Of a stretch of 64,000 nucleotides of DNA, positions 43,905-55,504 are shown in pieces. How positions within the stretch are numbered: position 1 is the stretch's first letter; every line of letters begins with the position of its first letter. The stretch covers positions 146,873-210,872 of the forward strand of contig PDUO01000045.1 in assembly GCA_003008705.1 (NCBI GenBank). The letters run 5' to 3'. The stretch comes from Pezicula radicicola (Eukaryota; Ascomycota; Leotiomycetes; Helotiales; Dermateaceae). Below the pieces are notes generated by a model. It was not told where the DNA came from. It worked only from the letters and a program-made list of their open reading frames with translations, and ran no database searches. Both the position numbers and the translations under genes were made by a program.

Positions 43905-44890
43905 ATCGGCACGAAAATAAGAGCTGTGTGCAACATCTACCATAATGCCAAAATGAAATGCTCTGGTGACCTACCGTGCTCCGGCTGCGCAAGTTCAGGC
44001 TATGAATGCTATTATAGCTACTCCAATCGTCCTAGGAAACCTAGAGGAGTTAAGAACAAGACAATAAGCCGAAACTCCGTTGACGGAACCTCTGAGAAGG
44101 GAGATTATCTCTACATTACTCAACCGAAAAAGCTGGGCGAATCAGGGCAATATGACATACACCGAACCTAGAAACGGAGACTATCTGCTTAATTCACCAT
44201 CCAACTATTATGTACCCTGGCATTCAGGCGTGGTTGATCTTTCTCAGGAACTGGGACTAAGCGACGACACAAGCTCAGATGTATTACTAACAGGAGGAAA
44301 TGAAGCGTCCCTGGTATGTTGAAAGTGCTCTTTTTCACCTGTACTTCGTAAGAGCGTTAGGATTTCACAACTCTGAGACTCCCACTGCAAAATCCGGATC
44401 AAACTAGCCATTCTTCTTCCTTTACTGGGACCTCATCAAGTAACACATGGAGCCACATATCCTCTCCAATATCCAAGGAGCATAGTGCTCACCAGCTGCA
44501 ATCGAAGCTAACCCAAGACAGGTAGGTACATGAATTCCATGTAAGCCTCTCAAGCTGCCAGGCACTAATCGTATGCCAGAAACTGCGATTGCGTCCAACT
44601 CAATGCCAAATTACTTCATCGCCTCAAAGAGACTGACAAAAAGTCAGGGGGACACAGCAGCGAGAAGGACAGTTCTCGTGGGTATAGTCAAGGAAGAAAA
44701 TCTTGAACTCTCAGCGGACGACCAGTTATACGTTGTTATGATATTAGTCGTTCACACAGTCGACAAGATTAGGGGCGCATTGCAATCACTGAGAGAGGCC
44801 GGCAGATATTCAGGAGGGAGGACAGAGAAGCAACATGATTACGAGGCTCGAGCGAGTGGTGGCTATGTGAACGAAGCTACCATGTAGAGT
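43905..44890 (+). pseudogene. Zn(II)2Cys6 transcription factor, damaged
   Basis: The plus frame at 43926 gives VCNIYHNAKMKCSGDLPCSG, then CASSGYECYYSYSNRPRKPR and GVKNKTI. This is the Cx2Cx6Cx5Cx2Cx6C cluster minus its first Cys (Arg at that position), followed by the basic linker. No ATG is in place upstream. Later frames (LNSPSNYYVPWHSGVVDLSQ; LELSADDQLYVVMILVVHTV to 44887) look like further exons. Next to the MFS and SDR relics it was probably the pathway regulator. Confidence 0.55.
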
Positions 44891-45160
44891 CCTGGCGAAG
44901 ACTGGAGACCTGAGGCGGGAACGGAGACGGCTGGGCATGACGGTCGGTTTCTGCACCACAGTGGTGGAGAGCTTGGGAGAGTAACTGCGCGAACTACAGT
45001 TGGCGCTTGAACATGTATTTCAGCTGAGTAGTGATGGTGGGTTTATTAAGTAGACACTGGCCCTTTATCGCTTAACCAAGTCGGTTAAACATATATTCTA
45101 CTGCCTCAAGGTATCAACTGCAGCAATAACATTACATTTATTTGTTCAATAATTGTAGGC

Positions 45161-45952
45161 CTAGCCCACAGCTATTACACGAGTTTCATTCATTCCAGCA
45201 TTCGTCTCAGCTACTCTCCCTGTAACGTTGATATCTTTCATCAGCCACAAATATGACTCGGCTACTTGCTCTGGCGAATCTCCCTTTCTAGCTAGCATGG
45301 TTTTCCTCAACCAGTCAAAGATCGGCGGCCCCCTTGTTCCGCTGTCCATCTTATGCTACATTTCGGTCTCTACATACCCTGGACTCACACAATTTACCCG
45401 GATCAGTTTCAAATCCAGCGCCAAGTTGCGCTCAATCCCTTCAGACCAGCCGTATACGATGCCACTAATGCCCAGCTCATAGCGGGTTTCTCGGAGGATG
45501 TTCCGGACATGAATGTGATAAACGAGTTCGGTCCAAGAGGGAGATAGCGGGCGCCGATCTTACCAACGAAGAATTGGGCGAACAAACACATCTGGCCAGA
45601 TTTTTGGAAATATTCGAGGGATATGTCCGTCCATGGAATGAGCTCGAGTTGGTCGCACGCCGTAAACACGATGTGGTCAAGATTGCCGACCTTCTCGAAC
45701 GGCGACTCAAGATCTTGCTCGATTGTGAGTTTGGATAAGTCACACGCGATACCGGCGACTTGGGCAAATGGGTAGTCCGCCTGGAGGGCAGCTACTTTGT
45801 CATTTACGTGGGCGGGCGAGGACGAGGATATTGTGACACGCGCTCCCGATGCCAGCGAGCCTTCAGCGACACACACCGTAGCCTATGCCGGACCAGCCAC
45901 CGATAATTAGAACATGCTTGTCGGCGAGACGCTGAAATGTGCGAGAAGCCAT
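45161..45952 (-). pseudogene. short-chain dehydrogenase/reductase, broken
   Basis: ATG 45952 gives RLADKHVLIIGGWSGIGYG (cofactor-binding glycine motif). A frameshift near 45877 precedes AEGSLASGARVTISSSSPAH and AGIACDLS. The active-site region is SWALVASYTAGLKG (Tyr-x3-Lys). A second frameshift (~45425) leads to NLALDLKLIRVNCVSPGYVE, then a TAG at the W-or-Q position, then DWLRKTMLARKGDSPEQVAE and the end at 45161. Two frameshifts and one stop make it non-functional. SDR, MFS and Zn2Cys6 relics here form a plausible former pathway module. Confidence 0.75.
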
Positions 45953-46379
45953 TGAATCTTCAGCCTTTGGCTTTATATTTGGATTCGGAGGTGGATGTGA
46001 ATATGGATGTGGATGTGGATTTTTTTTGTCTTTACACTTTCAAGATCAGTTGTTGTGGTCACTTTGACGGTCAGCTCGACAGCGAGCATCCTATCAATTA
46101 TTCTACGTCACAGATATGGCAGCTTGCAGCGGATATTGCCATACACGATGAAATATTCACCGTCAAAAAAAAAAGGTAAGAAGCAGTGAATGTCGCTAAG
46201 CAGCAGGGAAAGTAATCACAGCTACAATTAAGCGACAGAAACTCAGCCTCGGCCTTCAGCCTCACCAGGACGACCAAGTTTGTAGCATAGGTCACGACTG
46301 TAGGTAGCTATGGAAATCTTTTTGAAGAACCAATTTCATAAAAAACATTCAGCTAATCTAATTAATATACCGGTAATAG

Positions 46380-47390
46380 TACGCGTGAATTGGAGCTTGT
46401 TCTAATTGATGCTACAAAACTACCTAACGATCTTGATTACATCCGACGAACCAAGCAATTCATAGTTTCATACCCTCCTCCGATTCTACTGGACGCCGTG
46501 TGTCCACTGAGCGAGGAACAATGGTTTCGGAAGAATAACATGCATGCGACGGTACAGGAGTGAGAGTAGTGCAAGGAACAGCATCAACAGCCCTGTGAAC
46601 GTATATCTCCTTCGTACCGACATACACTACCTTTACGACTAGTTATCCTTTGTTTTTGTGGCCAAGATAGGTCGAGACGGGATGCGCGAGATGGAGCCCC
46701 TGGATGAGATTGAGTCTTTGTACCACAACTGCAAGGTGCACCGACCTCAGGTCTCTCCTAAGTACCTCTTTACTCGAACCATATTCCTAAGCATACAGGA
46801 TTTCCTCTTAGCCTAGGTTCTACGCCGGATAAAGACCAGTTATAGCACATTCTCAGTCAAGTCTGCAAGATCTCGATCGCACAGCCCGAAGAAGCATAAG
46901 ATTTCAACCGATTCTATCCCACCTTTTATAGAAGCGCAGATCTGGGGCTGCCACAACGTGGAATGGCACGTGACTGATCCGACGCCTCGGAAACGACTCC
47001 TCGGAATTATCTGCCGTGGCGCCACCGGACGAAGAGAATAAGAGCGTCCGAAGACACTAAAACATCCGATTCCGACTTCTACGAAGCAGTCTTACATGAC
47101 CTGCCTACTACTTATTTCGACACTAGAGTAGTCACGGGTCCAGAAACGTGCGAGCTCGATTGCCTCCTTGAAAGTTTAGTGGCTGTCAAAGGAACGAGAC
47201 CGCTCTGATGTAGATGACACATTGAAAGCGGAACAAGAATGTCTAGAAGATGATATGCTGGGGAAATTATGGTTGGTGATGGATGAGGCTGTACGCTGGT
47301 TTGAGGCACAAGGGGTTGAAATTCAAACTGATGACGATAATGATGATGGCGAGGATATATATATATATCTTCATTTTCTTCTATAGAAAT
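46380..47390 (+). pseudogene. unrecognised coding remnant
   Basis: Plus-strand blocks look protein-like: ELVLIDATKLPNDLDYIRRT, FIVSYPPPILLDAVCPLSEE, EPLDEIESLYHNCKVHRPQV, DFYEAVLHDLPTTYFDTRVV and AEQECLEDDMLGKLWLVMDE, with TAG/TAA stops and frame changes between. No domain recognised. Confidence 0.3.
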
Positions 47391-48255
47391 CAAGCAATTC
47401 TCTCCAATGACTTCCAACACATATATTCGATATTATATACCTAATCTCAAACAACTTCGGACTGTGGAAGTGAGTAGATGTGAGAAATAGAGGGAGGGGG
47501 AGACGTATACGGGAATAGATGGGAGGATGAAAGGGACGAAAAGAAGGAGAAGAGAGCGAGGGCAAAAGGAAAGAAAGGAAGAAAGCGATGTGGGTGAGGA
47601 CTTTCAAAGGCAGGCGGGCGCAACAAGAACCGGTCATGTCGTACAACAGTTAAATTCTGCTGAGATGTGTACCCCATATGGTTGAGATCTGCGCAGTTGC
47701 GATCTGGTGATCCAAGAATTTCATCTGAGATAAGAAAGACCGGACGCGATGGGCGATGTTGTGCAGACTGCATCATTCCAAAATCTCCGAAAAATTCCTT
47801 GATCTGATTTGATTTGATAGGGAGACTGAGACGAAGATAATGACGAGCTATATATACCTCCGTACGAATACGAGTAGGACATGTGGGCTTTCTTAAACTC
47901 CTTGATCTCCTGGTGCTCTTGCTCCTCGACCGCGCGAAATATAGCTTCTAATTCCTTCTTAGCGGCCTCGAATTAACTAGCTCGCGACTGGATTTCGATC
48001 CGAAATCAGTTCCTGTAGGGAGAAACTAGCTTAGTAGACAAGGATTATTGCGAAGCTCGAAGAAGAGTACAAGATGCGAGTACCAAGGGGTGAAGAGGTT
48101 AAGGCTAGTTATCAAGTAATTACAATAAACATAAAGCGCTGAAGGCTTCGATAGCACAATGCAGCAGTAGAGCGGGATAAAACTTCGAACAAGGCGAGAG
48201 AGAGCGGATGCAGATATAAGACGAACTTCAAAGGGTCAAATCAAGTACTGAGTAC
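47391..48255. other. intergenic, nothing firmly recognised
   Basis: Purine-rich tract 47470-47590 (its reverse strand gives a spurious Phe/Ser/Leu-rich frame). Around 48050-48240 a plus frame (AKLEEEYKMRVPRGEEVKAS) may belong to the same gene as the open frame that follows. Confidence 0.35.
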
Positions 48256-48672
48256 TTGGAAGGTACAGGCGCCCTGCGTGAGGGAGAAATAGTACCGGCA
48301 TTGGTTGCAACATCGTCAAAACCAGCGACAAGTCAGAAATTGTTGAATTTCGATTCTCAAACGACTACCAGACATAGTACTGTTCGAGCAAGTGTTGATC
48401 CGTCTCCGAAGATACTCGATGGTCGTAACAGGCGGCACAAAGTTACGAAATTTGAAGTAAGTAATGCTTCGGAGCCTCGGTTATACGCTGGAGGAAAATC
48501 GAGCCATGATCTACGCGTGTTGATTCGGGAATGTTATAAGTACAGAAGAGGCGAAATTAAGCGTTGTACTCGGTGTCATTATTTCGACAGCATTGGCATC
48601 TATGCCGACGACTTCATGAATCGTCTAATTCCTGCCCGTTTGAACGCTGCCAAAGAATTTAGTAATATCTGA
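48256..48672 (+). CDS. hypothetical protein fragment, 138 codons
   Basis: Open frame ending at TGA 48672. It has a charged, Ser-rich first half and a second half with SHDLRVLIRECYKYRRGEIK, then CTRCHYFDSIGIYADDFMNR. A single C-x2-C pair is present. It may be the 3' exon of a longer gene; no family recognised. Confidence 0.3.
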   Translation: MEGTGALREGEIVPALVATSSKPATSQKLLNFDSQTTTRHSTVRASVDPSPKILDGRNRRHKVTKFEVSNASEPRLYAGGKSSHDLRVLIRECYKYRRGEIKRCTRCHYFDSIGIYADDFMNRLIPARLNAAKEFSNI

Positions 48673-49000
48673 GGTTCCTGGGCTCCTTTAGCGAATTACC
48701 TTTTACAATAGAAAACAAGTTAGAACTATCCTCTAAAGCAGTCGAACTTGAGAGCGTGGACCCTGTCATTGTTGCCCAAATATTCTTTCTAGTAGCTGAG
48801 GGGATTCTATAAAGAGAAGATACACATGGATCCTGTATGAGTCGCGCTGTACAATTGATGTAGTACACAGAGCACGAGAAAGTGGCAGAGCAGAGCGGAC
48901 CAGGACCAAATTGAAATTGGAGAGCGAAATAAGCTAACAGGTAGTAGTGAAATTACTCTGGGTCTCTACATCCATCATCTTCTAGGTTTGGCTCATTCCA

Positions 49001-49331
49001 TCACCCTTCCCTTGGGAAAACCTGGTGAAAGTACTCGCTTACAGCATCCCAGGCAGTCTCTCTTGAAAGGTAGTAAAATCAGTACGATGGATGATTTGGG
49101 TTATGGTGCTTACCTGAGCACATACTCCAGTTCCCAGGTTGCTTCATATGAGCCCACCCAGTGTACGAGGAGGACGTAGAGTCCCTGTAAAGTCAATGAG
49201 TACGGCGTGAGATAAGAGGGGGAAACAAGTCTAGATACGTTTTCAATCTTATGATCACTGATATGATCGAATGGAAAAGTCCTAGGGTGCTTTCTGACTT
49301 TGAGCCGCTTCGACTTGGGGATTTTGGGCAT
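49001..49331 (-). CDS. small chromodomain protein
   Basis: ATG 49331 opens MPKIPKSKRLKVRKHPRTFP (basic), then DHISDHKIENVSRL and LYVLLVHWVGSYEATWELEY, which has the chromodomain pattern (hydrophobic strand, W, then TWEP-like TWEL). A 52-bp intron 49113-49062 (GTAAGC...CAAG) leads to ETAWDAVSEYFHQVFPREG and TGA 49001. This gives about 92 residues. A second possible 42-bp intron (49226-49185) would remove a 14-residue insert that does not look like chromodomain. It could be a free-standing chromatin reader or the detached tail of a chromovirus integrase. Confidence 0.5.
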
Positions 49332-49956
49332 TGTAGTGTGAGTTAAGAGATGACGGGAGTTGAGAGTTGATGTGTGCGTACATTACGGTTTTGCGGCTAG
49401 CCTACGAGTAATGCGGCAAGGGTCATTCCAGATTCGGCTCACCACTCGAGTTCTTTCTTTTCTACTTCAATTATCAATCCGGTCTAGATATAATATTGTA
49501 ATATCAAAAAGATTGAAAACCGAAACCAACTTCAATTGCGAGGAAAGATGAAGAATACAGTTCAGACATTGGGCACCGAGTCTTATCGGAGAAGTGGTGG
49601 CTCAGGTGTGTTACTCTTCAATAGGAATTATAATTCATGAGACAAGTATCACAACTCGAAGTATGTTAGGGATAGAACAGATCTACATCCTCGGCTTTAG
49701 GCAGGGAATCAATTATTGTGTAATAATTAATCATCTCTCTTCTGCGCATTAAGGCATGTTGCTGTGACTACTCCAATCCTGGAGGAGCTAGTCACATCTG
49801 AGCTCACTTGAGCCATTTGTACAACAATAGTGGTTTTGGTGACAATTAGCGAAGTATGGTTTTTACGATAATAATCGTATAAGATTTATATATCAATTTC
49901 ATAGAAGGAAGGATATTAGTAGAACATGGATATACATAGTAATTGCCCACGTTATA

Positions 49957-50530
49957 CATGACCCAGTCAATAGTCGTAAAGAACTGTTCTTGACTCGAGA
50001 ATAAAAGTGGTACAGGCGTGATTCAGGGCCTTTTTGGGTGGGAATTTACTATGATAAACGATAGAATTAATAGTGCGCATTGTATCCGCATTCTGGAGCA
50101 CCCGCTCTGGTATAGGCGCTATCTCTACTTTCTTATTGAGGATCTCTTGTTATATCTCACCACTGATCGTAATGTTTTCGTAAACCAGAGGGATGGTGTG
50201 TTTATGAGCGGGAGGCGATGTCGTGGAGAATGTGTGGCAGAATTCTGCCGTGGCCAGATACGGTAGTTTGCAAGTATAGGAGATGCCTGAGATGAAGACG
50301 AAGATGACCGCCGTTGTGAGAGACTAGAGGACGACGGCGTGGTCATGTCTTCATCCCCTTCGTCTTCGATATTCTCAGAGTGCGATGAATTCCGATTCTC
50401 GTGTCGCCGTCGCTCTTTAGCCTTGGGTAATTGATTTCTGCGACGCTAAAGAGTCTCTTAGATGTGGAGGGTCTCTGCTATGGTACTTTCGAGGTTTTCG
50501 GAAGTATCGTTGGTGTCTATAATTAGATTC
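49957..50530 (-). pseudogene. decayed 5' copy of the 545-residue membrane protein gene
   Basis: Matches 32529-33458 with scattered changes mostly G-to-A/C-to-T. The coding frame is lost, with stops and several deletions (for example around 50290-50350, where the basic/acidic N-terminal region is shortened). The 3' two thirds of the gene are absent. Compare 50018-50266 with 32603-32852 (shared strings TATCTCACCACTG and GGCCAGATACGGTAGT or close variants). Confidence 0.8.
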
Positions 50531-50742
50531 GAGAGGGTACTGGATAGTTGTGGGGTTTGGTATTATAATGCCTAAAGGGATGGAGACGGAGATGAAGATG
50601 GAGAGAGACGGAGATGAAGATGGAGAGAGACGGAGATGAAGGTGGAAATAGAGATAGAAATAGGAGGGGGTGAACAAAGGATAGGAAGATGAAACAAAGA
50701 AAGGGACAGATCTCGGAGGAATGCAATAATTGCAACAAAATA

Positions 50743-50880
50743 CAGCCTCTATACAACCCGAATTACAGGCTCTACGCAGCCCAAATTACAGCGTCTGTAC
50801 AGCCTAAAATACAGGCTCTATTCAACCCGATTTATAGGCTCTGTACAGCGTAAATTATAGGTTGTATAGACCCTGTAATT
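50743..50880. repeat. 23-bp minisatellite, six units
   Basis: Units of the form CAGGCTCTGTACAGCCYAAATTA, exactly 23 bp each, with C/T and G/A differences. It lies inside duplication copy 2 and is absent from copy 1. Confidence 0.85.
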
Positions 50881-51108
50881 TACTCTTGTAGTTACTGCCT
50901 ATAAAGGTTATTCTATAATTATTTTTTAAGGTATATTCTACCCCTTCTAACTAGAAGCAAAAAAGTTAACTAAGGAGATAATTTTATTCTACGAATTAAT
51001 ATACTATAAAAATTCAAATATACTTACTATAAAGTTTTAGCTAATATACTGGAATAGTAAAAAGTTATTCCTTCCTTTATATAAGTAGGGGTAGTAATTA
51101 GACCTCTG

Positions 51109-51172
51109 ATTCCTCTTCCTCTTCCTCTTCCTCTTCCTCTTCCTCTTCCTCTTCCTCCTCCTCCTCCTCTCC
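51109..51172. repeat. CCTCTT/CCT microsatellite
   Basis: About nine CCTCTT hexamers followed by CCTCCTCCT. Copy 1 has only a three-unit version near 34395. Confidence 0.9.
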
Positions 51173-52245
51173 CTTTCTTTCTCCATCTTCCTCTCCTTGA
51201 GTAGACTATACTCTATGCTTTTGCGATTCCTAAACCTAACATACCCTAATAGTGTATTTCTTTAGTAGAGATAGACGGTATATATTCCTCTTCCTCGTCT
51301 ATTATTAATTTATTTCTATATATTACTCTCTGTCTCCCTCTCTCTCTCCTTCATTTTTAAAACTTATAGTTATTCTCTTTATTCCCCCAACCTCCTTTCT
51401 CTTATAAATCTACCCTCTTTTATTTTTCTGTAGCTTTAGGAAGAAAAGAAGATTCTTAATTTATATACTACTCTCTATAGCGCTGTAGGTAGTAGTATAT
51501 ATATTAATATTCTTCTTTTCTTTACTATATGTTAAGAAAAAAGTCTACCAAACTATACGACTAGCAAATAACCTTTTAATTCGAAATATACAACAAACAG
51601 CTATATCTATTAAGAGGGAAAGATGGGGAGACGGAGAGAGGGAATATATATATTGCTTCTAGCAATATCTATCCTACAATCCTACCTATCTACGTGCGGA
51701 ATCGGATTTCCTTTTACCAACGAGTTTTATAAGGCATTGTCAAGTCAACAGTCGAGTACAGTCTAGCAACACACGATGGGTTCAGAAACAGTTATTATCA
51801 TTCTAGCTGCTTTTGGTTTTTTCGCTTATAGCAAAGTCTTATCCTTGACAAGTTCTAGAGGAGAAAGATGTATACCTACAGCCTCAAACTCCGAGACTAA
51901 GATTACAACACCTTTTCCCAAGCACATCCCTATACTCCTTTAGGACCAGTTCGTCCTTTCCTGCCTCTAAGAGGACAGTGGACACTTCAAGTCTATGTCG
52001 TAAAGTATACTCTTAAATCAGAATCAAAAAAATCAATTCGGTAAGTGAACCTTATATTATATTCATTTTACAAGACGAAGTAGCTAATAAAGTGCGCCTT
52101 GTTTAGGATACAGAAATTAACTACATCTTAAGGGCCATCTATCTTAAGGCATACATCCCGCTGTTTACCCTAGAGTTATACAAATCCCAATAGCTGTCGC
52201 AGATGTACAGTTCTCGGCCTCCAACCCGGCTTGCTTGTACATCTA

Positions 52246-53280
52246 CCAAGAGTACAGTAGCTGTCGCCCATCGCCCCTACGAGTCCTGTACCTGCCTAGC
52301 TTTTTTTTTTGTAGGATTTTCAGGAAATCAAGGAAGAAACATTTGAGGAATTGTTGAAACACCACAGCGGGTACATTTATGAGAGAGATGTCGGATATGC
52401 TAGACACTCTGTCGTTGTACAGCAGTACCGAGACACATGCTTGGTGTTGAAATGTTGTGCTTGGATCTCAACTATATACGTTAGCCATCTCTATACATGG
52501 CGAACGACAAGACATCCTCATCCTATCAACTGTTTCAATCTCATAACCATAAGTTTGCAATTCTAGTTGCTGCCGTACGATTTTATTGTTACTGCCCCTG
52601 TTTGTAGAAGGTGGAATATAGATTAGAAGCAATAAGTAAGAGAGGGTAGAAGAGGGAGTAGTGCAAGGAGAAACATGGTTCTGGAGAATATAAGACAAGA
52701 TGATATATATTATTAGTATAAGAAGGGGTAATATTAAGAGAGTAAATAAACTACTTCTTCTTTTCTCCCTTCTCCCTTATTATAAAAGAAGAGCTTAGCT
52801 ACCTCTTACTTTATAAAAAGAGAGTAGAGATAAAAGTTAAGAATAGTAAAAGTGTTTTATATATTTTTCCTCTTCTTTTTTAATCTCTTTAAAATTTAAA
52901 GAAAGTAGCTATCTCTTTACATTATAAAAAGATTTAAATAAAGAAACTTATATTAAATAGTAATAAAATATATTAATTTTACAAGAATAGTCATATAACT
53001 ATACCTATCCATTTGATAATGTACAAGTAAGTTGAAGTTCTAGTTGCATGTATCTCTTTACCAAAGAAAGCTCGCTTAGCCCAGTTAGTTAGAGCGACGG
53101 CGACATCTATAGCTCTGTATAACTCGCAAGGCTTTTTATAAGTGGCAACAGCTACTACGCAAGATCGGGGTAGATTTAGAGCGCTTTATTAAGGCCGGAT
53201 TAAGCGAAGCCTTTGGAATTTAGTAGCAGAAGTGAGAGGGAAGAAGTTAACTTACCTATACTTATGATAATATTAGAAAA
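52246..53280. other. AT-rich gene-free stretch
   Basis: Short frames only; 52640-53000 is strongly AT-rich. A tRNA-like phrase at 53070-53100 was considered and rejected. Confidence 0.4.
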
Positions 53281-53284
53281 ACAC

Positions 53285-53810
53285 TCTGTTTACCTTTCTC
53301 TAATGCCCGCCTTCTTGCGTAATTCTTAGCCTTCTCGACCTTCCTCGCCTTCTTTCCTGAGAGAGGTGCTCCCTTGCCTCCAGTTGGGAATAGAACCGAG
53401 CTTGGTGCAGATACTACAAGTTGAATAGTCGAGATAACCACTTACTTGTCTTACTCTTGTGATCTACTGAATTGATAGCTGCCAATAGTAATTGGCCCAG
53501 CTCTTGAGACTACGCTCAGTCTCATACACCTTCGCAGCCTTCATGATCTATGTCTTCTACTCAGTCATTGGCTCTGCCTCTTGTCCAACACAAGCCTTCT
53601 CGTCGCTAGGTGCGTTTGCGACATTTATAGTTTCCTAGAGGCAACCGTTAATAGAGTCGCCGAAGATTCAAAGATTCTCCTCAGATCAGAGATTAAAGCT
53701 GTTCTCGTCCTTGCCTCACCTTTCGTCGCCCCAATCCTCACATTCGTCCCATCAGTTGTCAGCACTTTGGACTACAATGACAGCGTTGTCTCCGAGCAAT
53801 CACGATAGGT
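53285..53810 (-). pseudogene. unrecognised lysine-rich coding remnant
   Basis: The minus strand gives an acidic block (WDECEDWGDE), then MKAAKVYETERSLKSWANYY, then SSVLFPTGGKGAPLSGKKAR followed by KVEKAKNYARRRALEKGK. TAG/TAA stops interrupt. It looks like a small nucleolar or ribosome-associated type protein by composition only; no family claim. Confidence 0.25.
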
Positions 53811-55480
53811 GCAAATTTCTGACTTAGGCGCAGCAAAGACATTCTCTAATGCACGTACATTTCCAAACCCTGGACGATCTCTGCTAAGCTCGCTCCGCTT
53901 CGGACTCAGCTCCACGCTCCGTTTTCGTTCCCGGTTTGGTTCGTTCTACATATGTACAAGAACTTTTAAAATACATAAAGAATAAAAAGTTGATATTGTA
54001 AATAGAAGATCTTCTAAGATCTTATAGTTTTGCTATTTGGCACTTTTTTTCTAGATCTCTTCTTTTTGGCAAAGGTAATTATAAGATTGTCCAGGGTCCC
54101 CGAGGTCATTATGACAATGTTGTAAATAACGAGGTAGATGGCTATGAAGCAGTTCAGTGAGTTTTTCGAAAATCCTGTTAGAATCCATTAAGTTTGTCTT
54201 GAAATGGATATTCCTGTTCCTTAAGAAACGTAACCCTTTATGGAAGCTATCATCTCTTGTTATACTTCTAGCACTAGTACCAAGATACGATTGCAGAAGA
54301 AAATGGTGGTGAGAAGGTTGATGCTTCAAGGCGGGCTTAATGGCACCCACAGACTATTTAATTGTCCCTACTAAGTTCCCCAAGGGACAGTCCACCGCAC
54401 GGGACTCGGGTGCCAGGCACCACCACGAGGTGTATCTAACAACGGTAACACTGAGTCTCTCGCCAAACGCTTGGGCTCTCGAGGCAAAGCTCGTGGTCTG
54501 AAGACTATGGAGGATTATCTGAGCAAGGATCTTCCAACTGAGCAGAATATTATTTTTCTTACTTGCACAACAGGTCGTGAGATTACCTTAAATTTGGTAA
54601 GGCTGCCTGGCTTTTGCTATTTTCCCTCAAATAGTTTATACATGGGAAACGTGACTATTAGACGAAGCCTTCCTTCCCCTTGCAGCCACGCAGATCCACG
54701 TCTTCTTCATTAACTTTGTTGCCGGCAACAAGGGGCCAAGACGGGCTAAAGTATGCGCGGAGAGATCAAAGTCTAAGAGGTTCTCAGCATTGTTCTGATC
54801 AGCACCGCCATTCGTGGCGGCAACAGCTGCCGCAATGGGGTTTCGCGGGCCTCTTCCCGTTGTTCTTGGATGGCTGCGTGTTGGATAGCATCGGCACTGT
54901 ATCTACCATGATAGATGCCGTGTCTTGGTCGAGCAACCGATTTGTATTGCTCCTCCACTAGCCTCAAGATTAACCCAAGACTCTTGAAAAGAATAGATGA
55001 GACTCTACTAACCAGGTTAATATCAATACCGGCAGAGGCTTAGTAACAGTCGGTCCGTCGTACCTCCTCGAAGATAATGAACCTGTGTAGCACTAGTCTA
55101 GCTCGCCTGGTTCTCTACATCGGAGTCAGAACTGCACTGGAAATATCTGATCTTAATAAAGCTAATAATAATCTGTAGAAAGATATCCTACTAGCACATG
55201 TAAAATTTTCTGGCTCTGGATCCTTACAGACTATTTGCTCAATCTTACGCTTTCCATGCTTCTTGCTTTTCTTAGATGATGCTTTTGGCACAAGGCGCAA
55301 GAACTCAATGAAAAGAAAAATTTTCGAAAGCAAAGCAATCAAAAATTCCCCTAGCGAAGAGCCCAGAATCCCTCAGATTCAGGTTATATCATTCCTGCCT
55401 CGAGCAAAGGCGTCGGCGTCGGCACCTGTACAAGAAAGACTGAAGTACATCTTTCAACTGTAACTAGTCTATCAGTCTTT
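53811..55480. other. no gene firmly recognised
   Basis: A minus frame at 54967-54700 (AIQHAAIQEQREEARETPLR, then ISPRILARLGPLVAGNKVNE) looks protein-like but has stops and no known motif. Other frames are short and overlapping. Confidence 0.3.
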
Positions 55481-55504
55481 TACTTCCGCAAACCATCTCC
55501 ACAA

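Larger units (their letters stand above)
49957..52245. repeat. segmental duplication, copy 2
   Basis: Same orientation as 32529-35290. The upstream non-coding part is retained to about 52245 with indels, and a 23-bp minisatellite and an expanded CTTCCT microsatellite occur only in this copy. Confidence 0.85.

Noticed and set aside
47371..47776. Ser/Phe/Leu-rich minus-strand frames
   Set aside because: Low-complexity purine tract on the plus strand; no conserved motif.
53068..53140. tRNA-like sequence (GCTCGCTTAGCCCAGTTAGTTA)
   Set aside because: Looks like a D-arm, but the D stem mispairs and no anticodon arm, T-arm or matching acceptor stem could be drawn; at most a degraded tRNA-derived relic.
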